Shown: piece after piece, positions 1 to 8,627 of the stretch
Numbering within the stretch: the first letter of the stretch is position 1
Layout of the letters: the number at the start of each line of letters is the position of its first letter
Source of the DNA: Kocuria marina
Lineage (GTDB): Bacteria > Actinomycetota > Actinomycetes > Actinomycetales > Micrococcaceae
DNA length: 64,000 nucleotides
Direction of reading: 5' to 3'
NCBI GenBank assembly: GCA_014652975.1
Contig: BMZV01000001.1
Location: 496,001 to 560,000, forward strand
The notes under the pieces: model-generated
What the model saw: only the letters and a program-made list of their open reading frames with translations
Told to the model about the DNA's origin: nothing
Database searches by the model: none
Translations under genes and position numbers: made by a program

Positions 1-16
1 AGCACCACGCTTTCCC

Positions 17-52
17 GACGACGCCGCAGTGGTCCGCCACTGCGGCGTCGTC
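17..52. terminator. Hairpin terminator upstream of first gene
   Basis: A perfect 16-bp stem (arms 17-32 and 37-52) encloses a TCCG loop. It most likely ends a gene lying left of the window. Both arms carry the recurring 10-mer ACGACGCCGC. There is no long T tract, which is common in high-GC actinobacteria. Confidence 0.7.
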
Positions 53-146
53 ATCTTCCCTGCCGGGACCGCCCCCCGGGACGCGCGCCGAGCTGCTACG
101 TTAGTCAGCAATTCGCACCGTTGCTCACGGAAAGCTCCGTACCCCC

Positions 147-1721
147 ATGGAAACCCTCCAACACAATCTGGACTTGGTTCGTGACCTGATCTGGGGGCCG
201 TGGCTCCTGATCCCCCTGCTGCTGGGAACGGGGATCTTCCTGACGTTCCGCTTGCGCGGCATCCAGTTCCGACTCTTCACCAAGGCCATGAGCCTGGGAT
301 TCGGGCGCCGTTCCCGGGCCACCGGGGAGAAGGGCGACATCTCCTCCTTCGCAGCGATGTCCACGGCGCTGGCCGCCACGGTGGGGACGGGCAACATCGT
401 GGGTGTGGCAGCGGCCATGTCCATCGGCGGCCCCGGCGCCCTGTTCTGGATGTGGATCACCGCGCTGTTCGGCATGGCGTCCAAGTACGCGGAGTGCTTC
501 CTGGGCGTGCGCTTCCGCACCCGGGACACCGCCGGTCAGCTCACCGGCGGACCGCAGGTGTACCTGGCCCGCGGCATCCCCAACAAGTTCGGCCGCTTCC
601 TGTCCGTGATGTTCGCGGTGTGTTGCGTGGTGGCCACGTTCGGGATCGGCAACATGACCCAGGGCAACGCGATCGCGTCCAACCTGGAACACACCTTCAA
701 CGTCTCCCCCGTGATCACCGCCGTGGTCCTGGCCGTGGGCACCGGGCTCGCCCTGCTGGGCGGCATCCAGTCGATCGCCAAGGTCACCACGTACATGGTC
801 CCGCTCATGATCGTGCTTTACATCGGTTCGGGGCTGTACATCATCGGCGTGAACTTCCAGGGGATCCCCGAGTCGCTACGCCTCATCTTCACCGGCGCGT
901 TCACCCCCATGGGTGCCGCCGGCGGTTTCGTGGGCTCCACGGTGCTCATGGCCATCCAGATGGGTGCCGCCCGCTCCCTGTTCTCCAACGAGTCCGGCAT
1001 GGGCACCGCCTCGATCGCCGCGTCCGTGGCGCAGACGAGCCACCCCGTGCGTCAGGGTCTCGTGTCCATGACCCAGACCTTCGTGGACACCCTGGTGGTC
1101 ATCTCCATCACCGGTTTCGTGATCCTCACGACCGGGGTGTGGAACGGCGCGGACACCGCGACCATGACCTCCGTGGCGTTCTCCACGGGCCTGCCCGGTT
1201 CGTGGGGCGGGATCGTGGTCACCATCTGCCTGGTGCTGCTGGGTTACTCCACCGTCCTGGGGTGGGCGTACTACGGCGAGCGCAACGTGGAACGCCTCGC
1301 GGGGGCCCGAGCGGCCATCGTGTACCGCGTGATCTTCTCCCTCGCGGCCGGTCTGGGCGCCCTCGCCCCGCTCACGCTCGTGTGGTCCTTCTCGGACATC
1401 ATGAACGGGCTCATGGCCATCCCCAACCTGATCGGGCTGATCATCCTCTCCGGCCTGGTGGTCCGGGAGACCAACCTGTATCTGAAGAACGATCCCAAGT
1501 TCAACGCCACGACCGATCAGATCGACGCGTTCATGGGCACCCACCCCGGTGCCCTGGACGCCCAGATCCACCACACGGTGGACCTCTCCTCGGCCAACCC
1601 GGCGCTGTCGGAGACGGGTACGCTGCCCGTGGTCCCGCCCGCCGAGTCCCCGCGCGCCGGGGCCGCTACCGGTGCGGCACCGGGGGGCGACGCCGCGGCG
1701 TCGTCCGCCGAGCGCGACTGA
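147..1721 (+). CDS. AGCS-family sodium:alanine/glycine symporter
   Basis: This 524-residue polytopic membrane protein should import alanine or glycine with Na+. The family signature around residues 73-88 (TALAATVGTGNIVGVA) is intact, and so are the conserved NESG-type segment (SNESGMGTASIAA) and the GWAYYGERN stretch near the C-terminus. About ten membrane segments are followed by a hydrophilic tail rich in Ala, Gly and Pro from about residue 470, which is not conserved in the family. The ATG at 147 begins the conserved METLQ N-terminus, but no strong Shine-Dalgarno precedes it. A paralogue lies on the opposite strand at 4443-5918. Substrate choice within the family cannot be read from the sequence. 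Confidence 0.93.
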   Translation: METLQHNLDLVRDLIWGPWLLIPLLLGTGIFLTFRLRGIQFRLFTKAMSLGFGRRSRATGEKGDISSFAAMSTALAATVGTGNIVGVAAAMSIGGPGALFWMWITALFGMASKYAECFLGVRFRTRDTAGQLTGGPQVYLARGIPNKFGRFLSVMFAVCCVVATFGIGNMTQGNAIASNLEHTFNVSPVITAVVLAVGTGLALLGGIQSIAKVTTYMVPLMIVLYIGSGLYIIGVNFQGIPESLRLIFTGAFTPMGAAGGFVGSTVLMAIQMGAARSLFSNESGMGTASIAASVAQTSHPVRQGLVSMTQTFVDTLVVISITGFVILTTGVWNGADTATMTSVAFSTGLPGSWGGIVVTICLVLLGYSTVLGWAYYGERNVERLAGARAAIVYRVIFSLAAGLGALAPLTLVWSFSDIMNGLMAIPNLIGLIILSGLVVRETNLYLKNDPKFNATTDQIDAFMGTHPGALDAQIHHTVDLSSANPALSETGTLPVVPPAESPRAGAATGAAPGGDAAASSAERD

Positions 1722-1801
1722 CGGTCCCGCACCCCGGGACTTTCGCCCCGGGGCATTCCCACACCGGGGCGTTCCCCGCGGGGTGCGGGCCGGGCCGAGC
1801 G

Positions 1802-1843
1802 GCGCTCTCGCCGGGCGCCAGCGACGTTGCGTGGCGAGAGCGC
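1802..1843. terminator. Bidirectional terminator between convergent genes
   Basis: An 11-bp stem (arms 1802-1812 and 1833-1843) lies between the plus-strand symporter and the minus-strand mutarotase, so it can serve both transcripts. Confidence 0.6.
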
Positions 1844-1845
1844 GC

Positions 1846-1894
1846 TTAGGTGTCGTGGGCGACGGGCGCCTGCTCAGGCGTCGTGGGCGACGGG
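1846..1894. repeat. Short duplication at mutarotase 3' end
   Basis: The last codons and stop of the mutarotase gene (1874-1894) recur almost exactly at 1846-1866, with a 28-bp period. On the minus strand each copy reads CCCGTCGCCCACGAC followed by an Ala or Thr codon and a stop. It looks like a local tandem duplication of the gene's end. Confidence 0.6.
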
Positions 1895-2749
1895 ATCCTG
1901 CGCCATGAGCTCCTGCACCTCGATGCTCTGCACGAGGGTGTGTGACTCGCCGGCGGCGAGCCGGACCGGGGAGCCCATCACGTTGCCCGCTTCCACGCAC
2001 AGCATCTGCTGCCACTCGTCGTCCGCGAAGTCCGCCATGGCCACGGACTTGTCCGCCCAGGGGTTCCACACCACGGTGCTGTCCGAGCCCTCCTTGGTGA
2101 TCACGAGAGTGCGACCGAGCTCGGGGTCGGAAACCCGCACCTCGCCGCGATGGGCGAACACGGCGTCGGTCTCGCCCGTGATCGTGAGTTCCCCGCTCTG
2201 GCGCCGCTGCTCCTTGGCCACCTTGTCGTAGTAGGAGACACCGTCGAGGCCGGTCACGCTCACGCGCCGGGAATCGCCCACGTGGAGGTAGCTGTGCAGC
2301 GCCTCCTCGAAGTCGAAGGTCCCGGTGCCGGTATTCGTCACGGTGAGCGCCATACGCAAGCGGGCGCCCACGGTGACCCGGAACCGGGCCTCGAACTCGT
2401 GGGGGAACGTCTCGCGCAGGTGCTCGGCCACGTCCGCGGGCGTGAGGGTGAACTCGGCGTAGGCGTGACCCTCGGTGTCCTCCCCCTGCTCGGCGAGCTG
2501 CCACTCGGTGATCCGCGCGAACCCGTGTGCGGGGTCCATGTCCCCCGTGCGCCCGGGGCCGAACCACGGGAAGCAGATGGGGACACCGCCGCGGACCGCT
2601 CTGCCCGTCTCGTTGTAGGAGCGGGAGGAGACCCACAGCACGGGCTCGTGATCCTCCGGTGCCCACGACACCACGTGCGCGCCGTAGCTCAGGACGGATC
2701 CCGAGCCGTCGGCGCAGGACAGGGACAGGGGTTCCGGCAGTCGAGTCAT
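1874..2749 (-). CDS. D-hexose-6-phosphate mutarotase (aldose 1-epimerase family)
   Basis: This 291-residue protein of the YeaD/YMR099C branch should interconvert the alpha and beta anomers of hexose 6-phosphates in the cytoplasm. The family's arginine and histidine region (FPWFGPGRTGDMDPAHGFAR), the central EEALHSYLHVGD segment with its histidine, and the late VVWNPWADKS motif are all visible. Length matches the family. The TAAGCT at 2756-2761 (minus strand) lies only 6 nt before the ATG, so the mRNA is probably leaderless. The gene follows the permease gene on the same strand after 50 bp but seems to have its own promoter. Confidence 0.9.
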   Translation of the reverse strand: MTRLPEPLSLSCADGSGSVLSYGAHVVSWAPEDHEPVLWVSSRSYNETGRAVRGGVPICFPWFGPGRTGDMDPAHGFARITEWQLAEQGEDTEGHAYAEFTLTPADVAEHLRETFPHEFEARFRVTVGARLRMALTVTNTGTGTFDFEEALHSYLHVGDSRRVSVTGLDGVSYYDKVAKEQRRQSGELTITGETDAVFAHRGEVRVSDPELGRTLVITKEGSDSTVVWNPWADKSVAMADFADDEWQQMLCVEAGNVMGSPVRLAAGESHTLVQSIEVQELMAQDPVAHDA

Positions 2750-2799
2750 GTCCCCAGCTTAAGCATGGGGTGCGTGCTGAACAGGGGGCCAGGCGTGTT

Positions 2800-4260
2800 C
2801 TATCGGGACGGGTGTTCATGCTCCGCGGGGCGGGCCATCTCCTGCTTGAACCACTCGAAGGTCTGCCGGTGGGACTCCGTGCGGCGTACGAAGGCCCACG
2901 AGATTCCCAGCACCACGAGCCACGCGGCCACCGCGACCAGCCCCGTGGCGGTCTGGGGATCCGTGCTCAGCGCCCACGCCACGAACACGAAGAACGCGAG
3001 CACCACAGCGCACATCACCACGCCGCCGGGCATCTTGTACTCCGAGGTGGCGTGGCGCTCGGGGAACTTCATGCGGTAGCGGATGTAGGAGATCAGGATC
3101 ATGGACCACACGAACACGAACAAGAGGGACGCCACGGACGTGATCAGCGTGAACGCCTCGATGATCGAGTCCCCCGCGTAGAGCACGGGGATGGTCAGCA
3201 GCAGGATGCCCGCCGTGAGGTACAGGGCCCGCACGGGTACGCCCACGCGGTTGAGCCCCTTGAAGATCCCGGGTGCGCTGCCCTCCGCGGAGAGACCGAA
3301 CATCATCCGGGACGTGGAGAACACCCCGGAGTTGGACGAGGACATCGCGGAGGTCAGCACCACGAAGTTCACCACGGACGCGGCGCCCGCGAGCCCGGCC
3401 AGCGCGAACATGGCCACGAACGGGGACTGCTCGGGGTTGATCGAGCGCCACGGGGTGACCACCAGGATGGCCAGGAGGGATCCCACGTAGAAGATGAGGA
3501 TGCGCACCGGGACGGAGTTGATCGCCCGGGGAAGGGTCGTGCGGGGATCACGGGCCTCGGCCGCGGTGGTGCCCACGAGTTCGATGCCCACGAACGCGAA
3601 GACCGCGATCTGGAACCCCGCGACCACGCCCATGGCGCCGTTCGGGAACCACCCGCCGTCGTTCCACAGGTTCGCGAGCTGGGCGGTGTGCCCGTCCGGG
3701 GATGCGAAATGGGTCAGCGCCATGATCGCACCCACCACGATCAGGGCCAGGATGGCCACGATCTTGATGAGCGCGAACCAGAACTCCATCTCCCCGAAGT
3801 TCTTCACGCTCACGGCGTTGAGCAGGAACACGATGAGGACCACGAGGACGGTGGGCAGCCACAGCGGGACGGCCGCCCACCAGAACTGGACGTAGCCCGT
3901 GATGGCCACGAGCTCGGCGATCGCCGTGACGATCCAGCAGAACCAGTAGGACCAACCCACGAAGAACCCCGCCCACGGGCCGATCAGATCGGCGGCGAAG
4001 TCCGCGAAGGTCTTGTAGCGCAGATTGGACAGCAACAGCTCGCCCATCGCGCGCATCATGAAGAAGAGGAAGAAACCGATCACCACGTAGATGAACACCA
4101 CGGCCGGGCCCGCCAGGGAGATGGTGCGCCCCGATCCCATGAACAACCCGGTGCCGATCGCACCGCCGATCGCGATCAGTTGGATGTGTCGATTGCTCAG
4201 GCCCCTACTGGGCTCGAAGTGCGTGTGCGGCGGCGACACCGCGGTGGAGCTGTTCGTCAT
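2800..4260 (-). CDS. cycA: CycA-type D-alanine/D-serine/glycine permease (APC family)
   Basis: This is a 486-residue, 12-segment amino-acid permease of the cytoplasmic membrane. The start of the first segment (SNRHIQLIAIGGAIGTGLFM) and the following GSGRTISLAGP stretch are nearly diagnostic of the CycA/AroP branch, and the closest resemblance is to CycA. I chose the ATG at 4260 rather than an upstream in-frame start at 4293, because a TACCCT box at 4269-4274 (minus strand) leaves 8 nt to this ATG and implies a leaderless mRNA. It sits between two alanine symporters, so the block looks devoted to small neutral amino-acid uptake. Exact substrate specificity is inferred. Confidence 0.9.
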   Translation of the reverse strand: MTNSSTAVSPPHTHFEPSRGLSNRHIQLIAIGGAIGTGLFMGSGRTISLAGPAVVFIYVVIGFFLFFMMRAMGELLLSNLRYKTFADFAADLIGPWAGFFVGWSYWFCWIVTAIAELVAITGYVQFWWAAVPLWLPTVLVVLIVFLLNAVSVKNFGEMEFWFALIKIVAILALIVVGAIMALTHFASPDGHTAQLANLWNDGGWFPNGAMGVVAGFQIAVFAFVGIELVGTTAAEARDPRTTLPRAINSVPVRILIFYVGSLLAILVVTPWRSINPEQSPFVAMFALAGLAGAASVVNFVVLTSAMSSSNSGVFSTSRMMFGLSAEGSAPGIFKGLNRVGVPVRALYLTAGILLLTIPVLYAGDSIIEAFTLITSVASLLFVFVWSMILISYIRYRMKFPERHATSEYKMPGGVVMCAVVLAFFVFVAWALSTDPQTATGLVAVAAWLVVLGISWAFVRRTESHRQTFEWFKQEMARPAEHEHPSR

Positions 4261-4322
4261 GGAGTCAGAGGGTACTCCCGGGCGGGCGCCCAACCGTAGC
4301 GGGGCCTGCGCCCGGGTGTCGG

Positions 4323-4388
4323 GAACAGCTGAGGCCCGAAACGGCAGGTGATCCGCGGATCACATGCCGTTTCGGGCCCTGGCTGTTC
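4323..4388. terminator. Long bidirectional hairpin upstream of cycA
   Basis: Nested arms (GAACAGC at 4323-4329 with GCTGTTC at 4382-4388, and an inner GGCCCGAAACGGCA with its near-perfect complement) make a stem of more than 20 bp. It lies between the end of the second symporter (4443) and the start of cycA, and probably ends the symporter transcript. Confidence 0.65.
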
Positions 4389-4442
4389 AGCGCCGTCGGG
4401 ACCGAGGGCCCCGACAAGCTCGGCGAGCGGGCGGAGCGGCGG

Positions 4443-5918
4443 TCAACGCACGCGCTGCACCCGGTCCGGGCGTCCGGAGTCGGTGGAGACGTAGCTGTCG
4501 ATGGCCCCGGGGCGGCCCTCCATGAACCCGTCGATCTGCAGCTTGTCCGCGCGCAACTGCGGGTCGTTGCGCAGGTAGTGCTTGGTCTCGCGGGCGATCA
4601 GCCCGGAGAGGATGAGCAGACCCAGCAGGTTGGGCAGCGCCATGAGCCCGTTCATGAGGTCCGCGAAGGACCACACGATGGCCAACGGCACGCTGCAGCC
4701 CACGAACACGATCAGCGAGAAGAACACGCGGTACGGCATCACGGACCTGCGGCCGAACAGGCGCTCCATGCAGCGCTCGCCGTAGTAGGCCCAGCCCAGG
4801 ATCGTGGAGTACGCGAAGAGGATCAGGCCCAGGGTCACGATCAGGTGGCCCCACCCGCCGGGCAGCCCATGGCTGAAGGCGTCCCCGGTCATGGTGGCCG
4901 CGAAGTCCTTGCCCTGGTCCCACACGCCGGTGGTCACGATCACGAGGCCCGTGCAGGTCACCACGATGATGGTGTCGATGAACGTCTGGGTCATGGACAC
5001 CAGACCCTGACGGACGGGGTGAGTGGTCTGCGCGGCCGCTGCGGCGATGGCCGCGGACCCCATGCCGGACTCGTTGGAGAAGATGCCGCGGGCCACACCC
5101 ATCTGCACCACCAGGATGATCGCGGATCCCGCGAAGCCGCCCACCGCGGAGTGCCCCGTGAAGGCCGTGCTGAAGATGCTCCCGAACGCCGCGGGAACGG
5201 ACTCGATGTTGACCGCCAGGATGTAGAGCGCGCCCAGGACGTAGAAGACAATCATGATAGGCACGAGCGCGGCGGTGACCTTACCGATGGACTTGATCCC
5301 GCCCACGAGCACGAGCAGCGTCAGCGCCGCGAGCACGAGGCCCGTGACCCACACGGGCACACCGAAGGAGGACTCCACGTTCGCGGAGATGGAGTTGCCC
5401 TGGGTCATGTTGCCGATCCCGAAGGACGCGAGCACCGCGGCGATCGCGAAGAACAGGGAGAGGAACTTGCCGAAACCGTTGGGGATCCCGCGGAACAGGT
5501 AGTACTGCGGACCGCCGGAGATCTCGCCCTTGGCGTCTCGGGTGCGGAACCGCACGCCCAGGAAGGCCTCCGAGTACTTGGACGCCATGCCCAGCACGCC
5601 CGTGACCCACATCCAGAACAGGGCGCCGGGGCCGCCGATCGAGATGGCCGTGGCCACGCCCACGATGTTGCCGGTACCCACGGTCGCGGCGAGCGCCGTG
5701 GTCAATGCCTGGAACTGGGAGACGTCACCGCCGGGGGCGTCCTTGTCCTTGCGTTCGAACAACGCGAGGCGCAGTGCGGGGATCAACTTGGTGATCTGCA
5801 GTCCGGACAGCCGGATGGTCAGGTAGACGCCCGTTCCGAGCAGCAGCGGGATCAGGAGGAACGGCCCCCACACGAACCCGCCGATCGTGTCGAGAATGGA
5901 TTGGAGCGAATCGAGCAT
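4443..5918 (-). CDS. AGCS-family sodium:alanine/glycine symporter (second copy)
   Basis: This 491-residue protein is a paralogue of the one at 147-1721, with the same order of motifs: TALAATVGTGNIVGVA near residues 72-87, SNESGMGSAAIAAAAAQ in the middle and GWAYYGERCMERL late. It lacks the long Ala/Gly/Pro tail of the first copy. The start ATG at 5918 is preceded by a GAGGGA Shine-Dalgarno. It should import alanine or glycine with Na+. Opposite orientations and differing tails suggest separate regulation of the two copies. Confidence 0.93.
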   Translation of the reverse strand: MLDSLQSILDTIGGFVWGPFLLIPLLLGTGVYLTIRLSGLQITKLIPALRLALFERKDKDAPGGDVSQFQALTTALAATVGTGNIVGVATAISIGGPGALFWMWVTGVLGMASKYSEAFLGVRFRTRDAKGEISGGPQYYLFRGIPNGFGKFLSLFFAIAAVLASFGIGNMTQGNSISANVESSFGVPVWVTGLVLAALTLLVLVGGIKSIGKVTAALVPIMIVFYVLGALYILAVNIESVPAAFGSIFSTAFTGHSAVGGFAGSAIILVVQMGVARGIFSNESGMGSAAIAAAAAQTTHPVRQGLVSMTQTFIDTIIVVTCTGLVIVTTGVWDQGKDFAATMTGDAFSHGLPGGWGHLIVTLGLILFAYSTILGWAYYGERCMERLFGRRSVMPYRVFFSLIVFVGCSVPLAIVWSFADLMNGLMALPNLLGLLILSGLIARETKHYLRNDPQLRADKLQIDGFMEGRPGAIDSYVSTDSGRPDRVQRVR

Positions 5919-6056
5919 GAAGGTGTCCCTCGTTCAACTGGGGCAGGATGCCACGGACGGTGTGTGAACAATGTCACTGTCCCGGACAGTGAACCACATC
6001 CCGCGCGGTTCCGGGCCCGTCGGCGCGCGGAGCGGGGGCCATGTCGCACGGCTCGC

Positions 6057-6155
6057 GGGACGACGCCGCCGGGTCCGGGCATTCACCCGACGGGCGACAC
6101 CGCCGGGTCGGGACATTCGCCCTCCGGACGACGCGGCCGGGACGTCCGCCCGACG
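6057..6155. repeat. Degenerate ~34-bp tandem repeat
   Basis: Three imperfect units with the pattern G-ACGACxCCGCCGGG...CATTC-CCC lie between the minus-strand symporter and exporter genes, at about 6057-6091, 6092-6125 and 6126-6155. The first contains the recurring ACGACGCCGC 10-mer. No coding sequence is supported here. Confidence 0.5.
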
Positions 6156-6179
6156 AACGACGTTGCAGCGCCGGGTGGT

Positions 6180-7427
6180 TCACCGGAGGGGCGTCCCCTG
6201 CCGGCGCGCCGTGAGGACCAGTCCCACGGAGATCACGGCGCATGCCGCCATGCTCAGCGCCATGGGCACCGCGGTGTACTCCCCGCCGAGGCCCGTGAGG
6301 GGCGTGACGAGCCCGGCCAGGATGAACTGGGCCATGCCCACCACGGCGGAACCTGTGCCGGAGAGGCGCAGCCGTTGGGCCTGGCGCTGGGCCATAGCCA
6401 CGGCGTTGCCCAGGACGAGTCCCATGCAGGACTGGGCCAGGAACAACAACACCAGGGTGATCGCTCCGACCACGCCCAGCAGCACCAGGACCATGTTGAG
6501 CACGGAGAAGGTTGCGAGTCCCGTGACCCCCACGAGCAACAGGGAGGAGGGGTCCCGACTGCCCACGAGCTTGGTGTTGACCACTCCCATGGTGATCGAA
6601 CCGCACGCGTTGATCGCGAAGATCACGGAGTAGACCAGGGCGCTGAAGCCCAGCACGTTCTGGATCACGAACGAGGACGCGGAGATGTAGGAGAACAGCG
6701 CACCGAACGCGAAGGCGAAGCTCAGGGCGTAGAGCGTGAAGTGCCGATCACTGATCACCTGCCCGGCGTTGCGCAGGATGCGCCCCAGCCCGCCCCGCGA
6801 GCGCTGCCCCGGCGGGAGGGTCTCCGGCACGATGAACACGGAGCACGCGAGCATCACGGCCCCGAAGATCGCGAGCACCCAGAACACCACACGCCAGTCG
6901 GCCACGGTCGCGATCACACCGCCCGCGAGCGGTGCGACCACGGGTGCCAGGGACGTGATGAGCGCGAGCACCGAGTACAGCTGGGCCGCGCGGTGGCCAT
7001 GGGCGATGTCCGAAACCACGGCCCGGGCGATCACCACGCCCGCCGCCCCGGCGAGACCCTGCACGAACCGCAGGGCGAGCACCCAGTGGATGTCCGGGGC
7101 CACGATGATCCCCACGGACGCGAGCAGGAAGATCAGGTTCCCCGTGACCATGAGTTTGTGCCGCCCCAGCACGTCCGAGAGCGGGCCCAGCAGGAATTGA
7201 CCCAGAGCCATGCCCACCATGTACGCGGTAAGGGTCAACTGGATCATGCTGGCCGGGGAGCCGAACCACTCGCCCATCTCCGGCATGGACGCGAGGTACA
7301 TGTCCGTGGCCAGCGGGCTCACGGCGGAGAGGATGCCCAGGGCGCCCACGAGCACGATCCAGTCCAGGCGCGGGCTCAATCCCAGCCTGCTGCGACCGGG
7401 CTCGGGGGACGCGGGGTTCTGGGTCAT
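6180..7427 (-). CDS. Bcr/CflA-family multidrug exporter (MFS)
   Basis: This 415-residue, 12-segment major facilitator protein should export drugs or metabolites against H+. The N-terminal block LSAVSPLATDMYLASMP and the motif A region GQFLLGPLSDVLGRH between segments 2 and 3 are typical of the Bcr/CflA branch, as is the LRFVQGLAGAAGVVIARA segment. The start ATG at 7427 has an AGGAGAG Shine-Dalgarno. Bicyclomycin, chloramphenicol, sulfathiazole and cysteine are substrates known for relatives. The actual substrate here is unknown. Confidence 0.9.
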   Translation of the reverse strand: MTQNPASPEPGRSRLGLSPRLDWIVLVGALGILSAVSPLATDMYLASMPEMGEWFGSPASMIQLTLTAYMVGMALGQFLLGPLSDVLGRHKLMVTGNLIFLLASVGIIVAPDIHWVLALRFVQGLAGAAGVVIARAVVSDIAHGHRAAQLYSVLALITSLAPVVAPLAGGVIATVADWRVVFWVLAIFGAVMLACSVFIVPETLPPGQRSRGGLGRILRNAGQVISDRHFTLYALSFAFAFGALFSYISASSFVIQNVLGFSALVYSVIFAINACGSITMGVVNTKLVGSRDPSSLLLVGVTGLATFSVLNMVLVLLGVVGAITLVLLFLAQSCMGLVLGNAVAMAQRQAQRLRLSGTGSAVVGMAQFILAGLVTPLTGLGGEYTAVPMALSMAACAVISVGLVLTARRQGTPLR

Positions 7428-7543
7428 GCGGGCTCTCCTGGCACGCGCCTGGGCGCTGAGGGGTGGGTGGGCTGTTCAAATAGTAGGTGCCGCGGGTCAC
7501 CCGATCCCTTCCTGCGACGCCCCCGCGCCTAGGATGATCCACG

Positions 7544-8554
7544 ATGGAATCCAGCGATCGCACCCCTGACACGTCCGCGCACGACGCGGCTCTCCCGGAC
7601 TCCCCGGGCAGCGCCCCGGAGGCGTCCCCGGCCCCCGAACACCGCACCGAACAGCCCGCCGAGGCCCGTGCGGCCGGCGCCGCGCCATCGTCATCCGAGC
7701 CCACCGATGCCGATGCCACCCCGACGAACGACGCCGCTCCGACAGGCGACGACGCTACGGCAGACGACGACGCTCCCTCGGGTCCCGCCGCGGCGACCGG
7801 CGGTGCCCCCGCGGGCGTGGCGTTCCCGCGGCAGCCGTACTCGTTCGTGCGCCGCGGTGACCGGTTGTCCCCCAAGCGCCAGAAGGCGTGGGACGAGCAT
7901 GCGGACGAGTGGGTCCTGGACATCCCCCGCGTCATGACCGACACCTCCGTGGATCCGGCCTACCGACTGGACAGGGAGGCCGTGTTCGGCCGCGTGGCGC
8001 CGCTCGTCGTGGAGGTGGGCTCGGGCCTGGGCGAGGCCATCGTGGCCCATGCGGCGGCCCACCCGGAGCTGGACCACCTGGCCGTGGAGGTCTACAAGCC
8101 CGGTGTGGCGGATCTACTCATGAAGGCCGCCCAGGCCGGTGTGACCAACGTGCGCGTGGCGCAGGCCAACGCCCCCGAGGTGCTCGAGCACATGCTGGAA
8201 CCCGGTTCCGTGCACGAACTGTGGGTCTTCTTCCCGGACCCGTGGCACAAGACCCGCCACCACAAGCGGCGCCTGGTCTCCCCCGGTTTCGCCGAACTGG
8301 CCGCCCGCGTCCTGGAACCGGGTGGACTGTGGCGGTTGGCCACGGACTGGCAGGAGTACGCGGTGGTGATGCGCGAGGTCCTGGACGGCGCGGACGCGGA
8401 CTTCGAGAACGTGCATCCGGGTCCGCTCGCGGACGACGAGCACCCGGACGCCGGGTGGGCCCCGCGCTGGGAGGGCCGGATCCTCACGAGTTTCGAACGC
8501 AAAGCCACGGAAGCCGGGCGGATCCCGCGGGACCTGACCTACCGCCGTCGTTAG
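7544..8554 (+). CDS. trmB: tRNA (guanine-N7-)-methyltransferase TrmB
   Basis: TrmB methylates G46 of many tRNAs using S-adenosylmethionine. The SAM-binding motif VEVGSGLGEAIVAHA and the family-specific DPWHKTRHHKRRLV catalytic block are intact in the C-terminal 220 residues. The first ~95 residues are an extension made mostly of Ala, Asp, Pro and Thr, clearly disordered and absent from most TrmB proteins. A TAGGAT box at 7530-7535 is 8 nt from the ATG, so the transcript is probably leaderless and the extension is likely translated. The extension contains one of the ACGACGCCGC repeats (7728-7737). Confidence 0.93.
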   Translation: MESSDRTPDTSAHDAALPDSPGSAPEASPAPEHRTEQPAEARAAGAAPSSSEPTDADATPTNDAAPTGDDATADDDAPSGPAAATGGAPAGVAFPRQPYSFVRRGDRLSPKRQKAWDEHADEWVLDIPRVMTDTSVDPAYRLDREAVFGRVAPLVVEVGSGLGEAIVAHAAAHPELDHLAVEVYKPGVADLLMKAAQAGVTNVRVAQANAPEVLEHMLEPGSVHELWVFFPDPWHKTRHHKRRLVSPGFAELAARVLEPGGLWRLATDWQEYAVVMREVLDGADADFENVHPGPLADDEHPDAGWAPRWEGRILTSFERKATEAGRIPRDLTYRRR

Positions 8555-8627
8555 CCGGACCCGGGGCGAACCGGTCCGGGGGCCTACTGTGGGAAGGTCC
8601 CTGACCGACCGACCCGCAGGAGTCCCG

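Noticed and set aside
876..2819. A 647-codon minus-strand frame across the symporter and mutarotase
   Set aside because: It overlaps two well-supported genes and its composition is that of a shadow frame.
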